Source of the DNA: Moringa oleifera
Taxonomy: Eukaryota > Streptophyta > Magnoliopsida > Brassicales > Moringaceae
Direction: 5' to 3'
NCBI GenBank assembly: GCA_021397835.1
Contig: JAJFZO010000896.1
Span: 3,574,501-3,638,500 of the forward strand
Length of the DNA: 64,000 nucleotides
Made by a program: the position numbers and the translations under genes. This document shows positions 1 through 10,784 of this stretch, one piece after another (the first letter of the stretch is position 1; every line of letters starts with the position of its first letter). A model generated the notes under the pieces. The model was not told where the DNA came from. It did no database searches and saw nothing but the letters and a program-made list of their open reading frames with translations.

Positions 1-403
1 ATCCAGAATACAGAGGTTTCTCAGCATCACAAAATAATCTTTCAAAGTGGTTAGGATTACTATCATACTCTGCAAATGCCTGTTGTACTATTTCTACAGT
101 GTTGTCAACTTCTTTGATGTGTTCTACCTCCCTAACAACTTTAGCATTCTTACTAGTAGAAGACCCAACAATACTAGTTTCTCCATGCCATATTCAGTTT
201 TGATAACTATTATCAACTCCATATACATATAAATGATTCCATATCTCATATGGGGTATGACGCTTCATGTTGCCACATTTAATACATGGACACCGAACTA
301 ATTCAGGGTTATCACTATTCTGAACAGCATAATCTAAAAAATTATTCACCCCTACATCATATGCCTCTGATCTTCTATCAGCAAACATCCAAGTTTTATC
401 CAT
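1..403 (-). pseudogene. CACTA transposase N-terminus (transposase-associated domain), partial
   Basis: The frame starts at Met 403 with MDKTWMFADRRSEAYDVGVN and continues through a Cys-rich stretch (RCPCIKCGN) and WNHLYVYGVD. This is the Transpos_assoc domain that opens TNP2-type transposases of plant CACTA elements. A single stop (TGA at 194-196) sits where the family normally has Trp. Beyond it the same frame continues as IWHGE and, near the edge, DAEKPLYSG, again typical of this protein. The product would act in the nucleus on the element ends. It is the least decayed coding piece in the window: one stop in about 130 codons. The gene runs off the left edge, so the catalytic domain is not visible. 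The upstream 404-1190 may be a leader or intron. Confidence 0.8.
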
Positions 404-1190
404 TCTGAAATTTAAAAGACATTTAATTATTTACTTTTCAAGCATTTAATATACTAAGTGAAATTTAAATAAATAATTAATAACTACTTAATTAATTAAT
501 ACAAAAAGTAAATGAAAGCATCTAATTAACTAACTATTAAATTAACTCAAATTTAAATTACAATTAATTATTTACTTTAGAAGCATCAAATTTATTAATT
601 AAAATTTAAATACGTAATTAATAATTATTTAGTTAATTAAGATATAGTCAATATTTAATTAACATGTAATTTATTATATAAGTACTTAATTGATTAAAAT
701 TTAAATAACATTTAATGATTTATATTACAAGCATATAATTAATTAATTATCTATTTAAAATTTAACTAAATGTATTAATTTATGTTAACAATAAAATCAA
801 TATAATTAAATTTGACAAAATATACCAATTAATCTTACGTAAAAAAATTAATTCAAACATAAATTCATCTACACCTAATATATAAGTAATTTATCAAAAT
901 ATAAATTCATCTAATTAACATTTAGATTAATTTATCAATTAATCTAAAAATCTTAATAATTATGAAATAATAAATAAATCAATCTATATCCATTCATACC
1001 ATATATGTTCATCAAAATATACTAATGAAAAAAAAAATTAAATTTCATCAATTAATAACAATTCACCTAACACACTTAATAAAAAACTTCTTAAAATAAT
1101 ATACATTCTCAATACATTTTTTAAACCATATTTAATCAAAATTATGAAACTTAAATTTCGTAAAAAAATTTCAAATCTATACCAAAATAC
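404..1190. other. AT-rich non-coding stretch upstream of CACTA transposase
   Basis: Very AT-rich sequence with recurring aattaatta and aatttaaat words, without a usable open frame. Its place between the transposase start and the GC-rich repeat suggests a leader or intron of the transposase transcript, but no splice sites can be fixed by eye. Confidence 0.4.
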
Positions 1191-1299
1191 TTACATATGT
1201 TTGAATCCCAAAGATGAACGAATGGAAGGAGAGGATGCGGCTAGATTAATGCAAATGAGAGAGGAAGAAGCAAGGAGAGAGGTAGTGTCACTGCTAACC

Positions 1300-1863
1300 C
1301 AGCAACTGGTCGATCTACCTGCTTCTAGACAGTGACCAAAGAGGATAGGGCCGGAAAGAATGCCAATAGCTACCCCAGCTACCTCTGAACAGACAGCAAA
1401 TAGGAGAAAGGCTGGTTGTGCAGCTGCTTCTGGATAAAGACCAAAAAAAAGAGGGTCAGAAAGGCTGCCAGCAGCTACCCCAGCTGCTTTTGGATGGACA
1501 ACAGACAAGAGAATGGCTGGCTATGCAACTGCTTCTGGACAGAGACCAAAAAAGTGAGGGCCGAAAAGGCTGCCAACAGCTACCGCAACTGCTTCTAGAC
1601 GGATAGCAGATAGGAGAATGGCCGGAGAAAGGCTGGCTATGCAGCTACTTCTGGATAGAGACCAAAAAAGAGAGGGTCGGAAAGGCTGCCAGCAGCTACC
1701 CCAGCTGCTTTTGGATGGACAGCAGATAGGAGAATGGCTGGCTGTGCAGCTGCTTCTGGACAGTGACCAAAAAGAAGAGGACCGAACAGTTGCTTCTAAA
1801 CGGACAATAGATAGGAGAATGATCGGAGAATGGATGTGTAGCTGTGCAGCTGCTTCTGGATAG
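1300..1863. repeat. GC-rich ~105-bp minisatellite in CACTA element
   Basis: The phrase cagctgcttctgga recurs at about 1421, 1526, 1642, 1747 and 1847. The spacings are 105, 116, 105 and 100 bp; the 116-bp unit carries an extra 11 bp. A diverged half-unit (cagctgcttttggatgga) lies in between, for example at 1481. Because 105 is a multiple of three, short repetitive frames run through it on both strands, but they contain stops and match no family I know. It lies between hairpin repeats and the transposase start, the place where CACTA elements commonly carry GC-rich repeats. Confidence 0.8.
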
Positions 1864-1981
1864 TTTATGAAGAGGAGAATTCTGACCTAGAGAGGAAAAA
1901 TTACAAAGGATGTTATGGCAGGCTCTAGAGGGCTCTGGAAAAAAATTTAGGATCCCAACCTTAAAAAGCAAGGTAGCATAT

Positions 1982-2114
1982 CCTTTAACATCAGTTATTC
2001 AATAACTGATGTTAAAGGTTCAAATTCTCTGGCCTTCAACGCCAGTTATTCTAGAACTGGCGTTGAAGGCCACTGACTTCAACACTAGTTCTGGTATAAC
2101 TGGCATTGAAAGCC
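1982..2114. repeat. Array of three inverted-repeat hairpins (CACTA subterminal type)
   Basis: Hairpin 1 (1982-2018) has perfect 18-bp arms, CCTTTAACATCAGTTATT and its complement, around a 1-base spacer. Hairpin 2 has perfect 17-bp arms (2031-2047 and 2055-2071, GGCCTTCAACGCCAGTT) around a 7-base spacer. Hairpin 3 (about 2075-2114) is an imperfect version of the same design. Related hairpins occur beside the terminus at 5795 and inside the element starting at 26477, so these are family-specific subterminal repeats. They mark the left limit of the captured gene fragment. Confidence 0.85.
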
Positions 2115-3516
2115 AGATAACTTAAAATCATCACTTGTTTGATATGCATGTATAAAAGAATTTGAAATCATCATCACTCCACGTTCATGGCCACTGCTAC
2201 AGTTTTCACAGAGTTTCAGCTACACATATTTTCTCTTGTTAGGAAAGTGGCTGGGTAGTAGACAGATACGATGTAATTGGGCAACAAAAGGTGCTGGAAC
2301 CAGTGAGGACAAGCAAAGTTTTGATGCCAAAAGTGTGGTGGAACTAACCAATGGCTCATTGAGTGCATCTATTGTATTATGGATGATTATTTTCTCGTTT
2401 GAAACATTGAAAATCAAAAATTTCTTGTTGATAGTTTCCATGCCTTAGATGTATTGCACTCTTTTTGGCTTTTTATCTTATTAGTCTATGTTGTGATTCT
2501 GCTTTGTGTAGATGAAATGATTGTGTAATAGCTTGAAATATGTGTCTGTGGGTCTTAAGCTTGTTGATCAGTGAGATGATATTTGTAACCTTCCAAGTGC
2601 AGAAGATGGAAAAGAGACAACAAATAGTGAGGCTCTTGAAAACAATCCCCAATACACTACTGTTTATGTTCGTAATCTTGCTCCAAAGGTAGGAAACCAT
2701 CACTTGTCTACCAACTTTCTTCCCAATTGTGTGTATGTGTGTGCGTGTTAGAGACAGAAAAGAGAGATGCATTTTGGAATCTATACTTTTCAGTCTGAAA
2801 GTTTGGAAGGACAGGAAAAACTCTTTTGCTTATCCAGTGTCACGTTTCTCAGAGGTGAACTTACAATTAATTTAACTTGTTACGTTTTTCTACTCTGCAG
2901 GTTACCCAACTTGATCTTCACCGCCACTTTCATGCCCTTGGTGCCAGACTGATTGAGGAGGTTTGAGTTCAGAGAGACAAAGGTTTTGGTTTTGTGAGAT
3001 ACAGCACCTATGCTGAGGCAACTCGCAATTCAAATGGGAAATTCCCAGTCATTTCTGTGTGGCAAACAAATTAAGGTATAGTTTTTGTTGCTTGTGCAAC
3101 TTATATATGTAAGTACTAAAAGAGTGTCAACTCCTCGATTATATTAAAGTTTGGCAATTGTTTCCATGTTTGTATATATTTATGCATTGATGTGGGGTCT
3201 TGTAGTGATTGTTATGTTTTCCCTTTTGTGATTGTAGTGCTCGTAGGGCAGCAAGCCCACCCCACCTGGAACAAGTTCAAACCTACTTTCTCCCTCGGCT
3301 GCTACACCGTTACCAAGGCTTTCAGCCATTGACCTCTTAGCATACGAAAGACAACTAGTCATGAGCAAGATGGGTGGTGTCCATGCCCTGATGCAGGGAC
3401 AGCATCCTCTGAAGCAGGCCTCAATGGTAGTGGGTGCTGCTGGAGCAAGCCAGGCAATATATGATGGTGGGTTTTAGAATGTTACTGTAGCCCAACAGCT
3501 TATGTACTATCAGTGA
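2115..3516 (+). pseudogene. UBP1-like RNA-binding protein gene fragment (RRM3 to C-terminus), captured in CACTA
   Basis: Exon pieces with introns kept are visible at about 2243-2362 ([17 protein letters not shown]), 2603-2688 ([15 protein letters not shown]), 2901-3075 (QLDLHRHFHALG, then KGFGFVRY) and 3238-3516 (GSKPTPPGT to the end AQQLMYYQ). Order and wording match plant oligouridylate-binding proteins (UBP1 family), nuclear and stress-granule pre-mRNA binding proteins. VYVRNL and KGFGFVRY are RNP2 and RNP1 of the third RRM. The first two RRMs are absent. Acceptor AGs at 2241, 2601, 2899 and 3236 and donors at 2689 and 3076 are intact by eye; the first donor is unclear. Damage: TGA at 2964 (expected CGA), TAG at 3244 (expected TGG), TAG at 3475 (expected CAG) and one extra A near 3020. 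It lies antisense to the transposase, between two hairpin clusters of the element. Confidence 0.85.
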
Positions 3517-5280
3517 TTGTAAGAATTTGGCTTCGATGCCCCACAACGTACAGAAACTGGATAGTACAAAGTACCTGCAGATGGAACTGAAGAAAACAGA
3601 ATAGCTGATACCTAGTGGACTCACCATCATACCTCAAGAGCTGATAGTCATTCTAGAGCTTTCCCTTGAACCATGCGTACTTGATTTATGTCCCAGTTTC
3701 CATCTGACTTTTGATTGTTAAGCCTCAAATGAGCTTTGCTGCCTGGCAAAAGACGAGGAATCCCAATTTGTCTACCCAATTGATCACTAGAGGATAGGCC
3801 AATGCTTCTTACCCTTGACAGTAGAGACATTAAATTGCCTGATTGAATTGTCACATTTAACCTTAGTGTATTGGCTGTAAAATTTTATTTTAGAACTTTT
3901 TAGGCAAGCAAGATTCTAGTTCAAAATGGAGTTTTCTATGAAGGAAAGGATTATTTGGCCCACAGAATATTTGTGTTGCATTACAGAGGCAGCTACAAGG
4001 ACAGAAGGTGAAAATAGGTAGAAGCAAAATTTCTGATCATGAAACTTGGTTACTCAAAAAATGTTGCGGATTCTCTATTCTTGCATTAGTTACTTCTGAA
4101 TTGCAAAATTTTGTAAAATTGCCTTGGAACAAAATCAAGGCTTGGTGAAACTTTTATCTTTCTATTCTGTCATGTTTCTTCCCCCTCCCGGTCTTATGAT
4201 TAAATCACCTGCAAGCCCTATATCTTGAGTAGGAACTAAATAGATGTCAATTTTATGTGGAATGTTAACATTATGATAGAACAATTGAGAATGAAAAGCT
4301 CTGGTAATTTTCATTTTTATTTTAGAAATCAGGGTCCTAAAATTCTATTAAGACTACCCTAGTTGTAATTGAAGTAAAGGCACAAAATGTGAGTGAACAA
4401 CAGAGTAAACAGTGGGGTTTAGTGCAAAAATGTATCTATCTGAAGGGTTCTGTAGTCAGTTGGATCTTTAGTGGTAGATGCTTCAGCTAAATTCTGTCAA
4501 AAATCACTGCTATACCAATGTGAACAATGTTTAGTTCGTTTTCAAAAATTTATCAGACACTGTCAAAATATAATCTCTATTTTCTCTGTATGCATACATT
4601 CACATTTTTGTCTAAGGATTTTCCAGTTGTGATTGAGAAAAATCTCCTTAAGCTATTAAACCTGGAACTCTTATGTGCTACTAATTAAGAGACCTCTAGT
4701 ATAAAATAATTATGTCATTTAAGGACCTTAAATTCCTTGCCACTTTTTCTTTTTTCTTTTTTAAGCTAAAAGTCCAAATTCAACCATTATTTTAACATGT
4801 TATGCTAATTGCTAAGAATCATCTATACCCAACATAAATACATAGCCACTGCAACACTAATAAATTCTAGCCTAGTAGTATGCAAAGACAGGAGAACAGA
4901 GCTTGAATTGAATCTCATTATGGTCATTTTGATTACTGACAGAATAGAATGCTAGAAAACAAGAAAGAAAATGAACCCAGAAGCTCTAAATTTCCAATTT
5001 TGTGGGACAACTAACTTCTTTCTAGTAGAGTTCACCTTAAACTTTCGTTATCTCATATGCCAAAAACCATTGAATGAGAAACATCTACATACTTTATTTT
5101 CCATTCTCATTTTCTTAACTTGTGCCAAAAGCCAAAACTGAAAGATGCTCAAACCTAAGTGTATACAGGAAAACAAAACTTAATCAAACAAAATTGAGAA
5201 TTTATGAAAGCCTAAAAAAACTTCAAGCACAAACGAGCACAATAGCAGAGGGAAAGAAGCAAGGAAATTGAAAGAGGACT
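3517..5280. other. Non-coding sequence downstream of the UBP1-like fragment
   Basis: The first few hundred bases may be the 3' untranslated region and flank of the captured gene, because they follow its stop codon without a break. The rest is unremarkable AT-rich sequence without a frame or motif I recognise. Where the captured host DNA ends cannot be seen. Confidence 0.35.
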
Positions 5281-5600
5281 GTGTCGCCTAAGCAGAGGAG
5301 TCCTAACCGGGAATGTGGCGGTTGCTGTAGCTTCTTGCAGCAGCATCAACCGCTGCTGCATACAGTAGAAGTTGCAGCAATGGCTGCCAATGCTGCTGCA
5401 AGAAGCAGCAGCCACGGTTGCTGCTGCTGTAACCAGCCATTGCTGCTGCTTCTTGCAGCAGCAGCAGCAGTCGTTGCAGTTGCTTCTTGTAGCAGCAGCA
5501 GTAGTCGTTGCTGCAGCTGTAAGCAAATGTCGCTGCTGCAAGAAGCAGCAGTCACGGTTGCTGCTGCTATAACCGGCCATTATTGTTGCTGTAATCAGTT
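5281..5600. repeat. CTG/CAG-rich hairpin block near CACTA terminus
   Basis: Dense CTG and CAG triplets with units such as CTGCTGCAAGAAGCAGCAG at 5393 and again at 5533, 140 bp apart, each followed by a near-identical stretch of about 30 bp. The reverse layout, CTGCTGCTTCTTGCAGCAG, occurs near 5443. Each can fold on itself. The frames through it encode only Ala/Gln/Leu/Cys-rich low-complexity peptides and are not genes. Confidence 0.8.
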
Positions 5601-5795
5601 TTTCAGGAACTGACGTTAAATGTTTAAGTCATGGGTTTTTGAATGCTAATTCTTCTTCAATTGGTATTAAAAACCTTACTTTTAATGACTGTTTTGGAAT
5701 AACTATCACCAAAAATATTAATAAGTCTTTTAATGACAGTTTTTTGAATAACTGTAATTAAATTGGTGTCAATTATTATAATTTTTGTAGTAGTG
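5601..5795 (-). repeat. CACTA terminal inverted repeat and subterminal repeats
   Basis: Read from 5795 leftward, the sequence opens with CACTACTACAAAAATTA and continues with TAATGACAGTT-type inverted repeats. For example, TAATGACAGTT and AACTGTAATTA face each other near 5728-5757. The first 23 bases equal the terminus at 26477, and similarity continues for about 70 bp. Confidence 0.85.
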
Positions 5796-8040
5796 ACACT
5801 TGCCTATCCCTTTTTTTTTTCAAAACAAAGATTAAAACATATATATGATATATTAAAAAATTAATTTTTATTACAATCTTATTTTACTATCATAATTTAA
5901 AATTTATAGGAATAGTTTAAAAGGCTTCAACATTTCTTGATATCTCGCTTAACCAAAATCATCTATAATTATAGGATTATACCATATCAAAACTTAATAA
6001 TTATGTAATAACTATTAGAAAACTTCACTCAATCAAGGAAATTTTATTCAAAACTTTGAGATAGATACCGAGTAAATATATAGAATTTAAAGTAACCTTG
6101 TTAAAGTCCCTTACATTTTGCAAAATACTCTTAGTCCTTCTTCTTCTTAAGAGTTCCTAATAGATTTCCAACAATTTCGAGAATAAATTTGGTTAAAAAA
6201 AGAGACTTTAGAGAGAAAGAGAAAGAGAGCTAAAATCCTTACTAAATGAGTGATCTGAGTACTTCTTTTTAAATATGTACTATCTTTTGTAAGCTAAAGA
6301 CCTTGTCCCTATTTATAAGAGTTTTATCGATGTATTTTAGCATCAAACGCCCAACTTTTCATTCGTGAGGTCTATCTCCCTCAATTCTTCCCCCTTTGAG
6401 CTATTACTGCTTAAATTAACATCATTTCAAGCATTTTTGAAGGTTTCTCATGATGCTAGTGTCATTAATTTGAGGTTTGAAGCTCTAGATTGCTTAAGAA
6501 TAGCTTCACCATTTCAAATGTATTTAATGTCCCATCCCTCAATTCACCTAAAATTTAGTTCAAATTTCAAATTTGAGTGATGTATACCTCTATTTTCACT
6601 AATTTGCTCTTTTTTATGCAAAACCTACTAAAAATTGAAACTAAATAAATGAGAATTGAGCAGCATCGGGTCACTAGATGTGTTACTATGTATGCTAATC
6701 TTTGAATGCTCCTACCATGTCATCTACCATGCTTGCTACGTCAACAACACTACTAACTAGACTAGTCTTTTAGCCATTCATATTCAGCCATGTCATTTGA
6801 AATACCATATAACCCACCACATTAGCAGGTATATTTTTAACCACCTCTCTTGCTTACTTGGTAGCCACTTTAACATCAACACCTAAGACAAAGTAGCCAA
6901 ATCAATTAATGAGCCATGTAAGCAAATTATCCTTTTTCTCTATCTGTCTTTGCCACATCATTAATGACGTCCTATCATTCCTTACCACCTCGTTTACCAT
7001 ACTGCATCATCAATTGATGCTCCTTAACCATGTCTCACACTTATTAGCTTTAATGCTAAATAATCCTTTATTAGAGCCCAGCCAGTAGGTGCACCCTCAA
7101 TGGAGTCCTGCCACTTCACCCATAGATGTCATCCTTAATGTCACGTCAGTATTGATGCTATTAAGGGTATATCGCTTTTTGAATGACTAATTTTCATCAA
7201 ATTCTTTCAAAGCCAACCTCATTTAACTTCAATTCTCACATTTCTCTTCCTTTTTATTTTGACCCCATACACAGATTCTTTTTGATAGTGCAATAATAGG
7301 TCTTCCCATTAATTTTTGAATCTTTTATCTGTCCTTTGAATACTCTAGGTAAGCCTCATTTCTCATTAATTTCTTTCCATTTCAGTAGTTTTTTATAAAT
7401 AATGTAGGCCTTTTTACCTTTACTAATAATGATCTAGCTGGGATTGGGAAGACTATAAGGTATACCTGCCACTATAAGCATGGTGATACCACACAAGGAG
7501 GAAAGATGGTAGTCTGAGAGATCGAGACCTCTGAGTGTTTTCGAGGCCTTAAAAGTTTTAAGGTTTCCTCTCAAATTTTTTTTTCTAAACAATTTGCGAT
7601 AGTTTTAAGGTCTTATCCTCATGGTGAATCTTTAACTCTTGGTGGATCTTAGTTGTATTCTCCATAAAATGCATAGGTTTACAGATCAATGACCTCTCTT
7701 CCTTAGTATTTTTTACATTTTTTGAAGTTAAACAGCAACATTGTGACCTAGACCTAGTAAAGTCTTTTCAATATTTTTCCTACAAAAGACCCCTCTATTC
7801 GTCTCAAATTTGCCCAAGGCAGTTAAAAAATGGATATAATCCTATGTTGGCTATTCTAAAATAAGATCCCTCTAAATATCGATATTTGACTTGATCCCAC
7901 GAAAGATTTTAGGACCAATGTACCCCTCTTTAAAGTCTTAGATAAGGTCAAGTAGTAGGAGTAATTTCCTTATATCTTTATTCTATACCACTGCTTGGCT
8001 TGATAAGATCCATCTTAGTGTCTTAGGAAAAGATCCTATC
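5796..8040. other. Decayed sequence, possibly part of an old LTR
   Basis: No gene is visible. A TATA-like stretch (ctatttataag, about 6309) lies downstream of a purine-rich tract near 6200, a layout seen in LTRs, but no partner LTR was found. The frame at 6365-6580 has no recognisable content. Confidence 0.3.
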
Positions 8041-9240
8041 TATGTCCAATCCTAGAAAGTCTAGCCTTCCTTAGAACTCTTCCACTAAATTTAACACTAT
8101 GTCTCCTAAGAGGAGACCTTCACCTAAGGATATTGCTCAACCTTTTCTTTTAGCCTTTAAAGAACTAGAGAGCTCCTCTCCCTTAGATTAGGTTGTTTAT
8201 TGCCATCTTTTGCTTTTTCCTTTGGTGCTTTTACTTGATTTCGGTAAGCTAACATAATTGTGTATCTTTTGTAGTATAATTCTTCATATGCAAGAAAAAA
8301 ATTAATTAAATTACTAATATTGTTAACAAACACCTTTAATCTTTTAATATAAGGGGAGTAGAACGGTAAACCTTTTAATTTAGGTAATTAAGGTACCCAA
8401 AGAGGTTGCCCTAAAAATGGTGACCTCTTCTAACTTCTTTTCTTAACAAGAATCAACAATAGTTGCAGCTTCTTTATAGTCCCAACAAATCAGGGACTAT
8501 GTCAAGGAGAGCATAATGCCCATTCCTAACCTTTTGGTAGCTCCTGTTGGAAAGATTACATTACCTAAACAAGCTCTCCAGTCTGCTTTATGGGTAAAGT
8601 ATAACTTCTGTATATTTTGAATGATATTTCTAAATTTATATCAACATTTTTATTTACTAACAGTCACTTGAACTATTCCTTTAGTCATTTATGAATCTTC
8701 TTTGGTAGCAAAACAGTACGAGGTGCATGGATAAGCAGAACAACCATTTGATGAAGCAAAGAGAGCCTTAGAAGAGACTAAGAGGATAAGGGCAAAACCC
8801 TTTATTAAGAATGCTTATCTTTAGTGGCATAAAAGTAAAGCTAAGCAAATAGGTTCAAGTTTCTAAGGTATAGCTTGAGAAGCTGAAAACTTAAGTGTAA
8901 CTTTAGCACGGGAAAATGATCACTTAGACTAGCCAGCTACAAGTAAGGAAAAGGTTATGGCCACTTTTAAAGAGTACAGAGCTTAACAAGATGATCTTCT
9001 AGGAGTTTGCAGAGGTCTTTTGGGTGGTCAAGAAGGTTGTTAAGACTAACATGTTAAAGGAGTATCCATACCTAAACTTAAACTTCATCAACACTGAACC
9101 AAGGCTACCTCAACTAGTTCCCACATTGACCCTATTACTGAAAAAGCTATAGGAAACACCATCTTTATCTCTCCACACACTATGGCCTAAATTTTATATG
9201 ATTTCAACAAAGAGATCCCCAAGGATGGTGAGAAGTAGTC
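8041..9240 (+). pseudogene. Degenerate ORF remnant, possibly a retrotransposon leader ORF
   Basis: Plus-strand frames hold coding-like pieces: from an ATG at 8099 (MSPKRRPSPKDIAQPF), near 8490 (DYVKESIMPIPNLLVAPVG) and near 8745-9050 (KRALEETKRIRAKPF, then LARENDHLD and DDLLGVCRGL). The middle part is Lys/Glu/Ala-rich and could form a coiled coil. Many stops interrupt it. It loosely resembles the extra ORFs of plant Tat/Ogre elements, but I cannot name the protein. Confidence 0.3.
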
Positions 9241-9989
9241 TAACATATGATTTCCATTTTTGTAATGCTTTTATATATTTCTTTTTATATTAGTCTTTCA
9301 ATCATGATTAATAGACACGACTTTTTTAGACTTCCTTTACCTTCCTTTAACTTGTTATATGAGATCAAACTATACTTCAACAGAGCTCTAACATTAATAG
9401 GTGACCATTAATATTTTAAGCACACATCTTTTTTAACAATGTTATTCTACAATAGTCCTCTAACTCTAAAATGGTCATGGACAGCCTCAAACTCCTTTAT
9501 ATTCTTTTTTCATATCCTCGTTCCAACTAAAATTTATGTATTCTAGCTTAAACTTATCCAATTTTAGCTCTCATAAGAATTTTATTAAAGTTCTAGGTTA
9601 GGCAAACCCCTTATTCTATAATAGAGCATAAGAAGCTCTCTAAGTTCATGTTCCTTAGCTATCGTCTTGAAGGAAACCTTTTAAGCATGTTTTATCATTA
9701 AATTTCAATGATATGCCATGCTTTAACCTACAATATTTCCATCTTAGAATTTATTCCCTACCTTGGAAGACCATTTTATACTTTCTTGGGAAAACTTCTT
9801 GAACTCTTTAGATCCTCTTGTGTACCTCTTCCATTTGTTTAGCTACATTTTTTTTTCTTCAAGTCATTTCTAGGCTTGGACTACAATTTTCCAACTTGGA
9901 AAGTGCCTCAAACCTTATGTCTTCATTTTTTCAAGAGGGCTTGCCATCCAAAGCCTTTTTATCATAATTAAACTTTTTGACTAAGGCCT
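9241..9989. other. Unassigned AT-rich sequence
   Basis: No frame, repeat or motif recognised. Confidence 0.3.
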
Positions 9990-10784
9990 GATGCGACAAA
10001 ACTCTTGTTTTTTGGTTTTAATAAACTAAGAAAAATATTGAGTCATTACCAATCTTTTTCGTGGTATGATTGGTCACCAGTTTTATTTGAAAACTTCTTT
10101 TTCCTTTATGAAAGAAAAGATAAACCCCATTCAAAAATAGGTGGTGGTATACTTTGATAAATGACTTAATATTAGGAGTTAGTTACGAATGAATGATTAG
10201 CACCCCTATAAATGCCCTAGAAATGGTGCCATTTAAGTAAAATGATCTCTTGTCTTAGATTGGTAATAATTTGAAGTTAATCTTAAAATATTATAATGTA
10301 ATAGATCTCAAAACGAATTTATTATGTAATTCTATGCAAGAATCTCAAAATCTAATCGATACTAGATTTTTGATTCAGAAAACAAATATGTTTTAATTTA
10401 GAGATTGGAATATTAACTTCATCAATTATTTTCTCCAAGATAATTTTAGAAAAACATGAAGTACATTACAGAATAAATTATCAACAAAAAAATAAAAATA
10501 TGCAATCATCTTTTATTCATTTTTTTGTAATTAAATAATTAAACAAGAAGTAATACCTTAAGTACGATTCTTGCCTCTTTGCCAAATAACAGGCAAACAA
10601 CATTAAGAAAGCTTCCTAGAGATATTCTAAGCTTTATAATGCTAGCCTTCAGTACCTATATGCTGTCTCCAAAGATACTAACAAATATCCAAATGTGCAG
10701 ATGATAAGACATGGAGATTCAAGGATTTGAGGATGCAGAGATCAAGAATGTTGGAGCTAAAGTGATATCAATAGGGTTAAGTGT
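9990..10784 (+). repeat. Tat/Ogre-type LTR fragment (probable)
   Basis: The phrase attagcacccctataaatgc near 10198, after a gagttagttacg-type stretch, is a wording I associate with LTRs of plant Tat/Ogre elements. The stretch atcttttattcattttttt (about 10508), ending in a tacctt near 10560, has a clear counterpart at about 32268-32320. The two places therefore share a diverged repeat. The Tat element starting at 10785 appears to have inserted into it. Confidence 0.4.

Larger units (their letters stand above)
1..5795 (-). mobile_element. CACTA (En/Spm) transposon, end with captured host gene fragment
   Basis: The right terminus at 5795 reads, on the minus strand, CACTACTACAAAAATTA, the standard CACTA terminal inverted repeat. 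Subterminal repeats follow inward. The transposase N-terminus lies at 1-403 in the same orientation, so the 5' end of the element is on the right and the rest lies beyond the left edge. Inside, from right to left, are subterminal hairpins, a CTG/CAG block, a UBP1-like gene fragment, a second hairpin cluster, a 105-bp minisatellite, an AT-rich stretch and the transposase. A 3-bp target duplication cannot be checked because the other end is not in the window. Family assignment is secure; unity of the whole stretch as one element is an inference. Confidence 0.7.

Noticed and set aside
1191..1863. Open frames on both strands through the 105-bp repeat
   Set aside because: They exist because the period is a multiple of three; the peptides are pure repeat and match no family I know.
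5212..5613. Four overlapping open frames rich in Ala, Leu, Gln and Cys
   Set aside because: They are low-complexity by-products of CTG/CAG repeats on both strands and in several frames at once.
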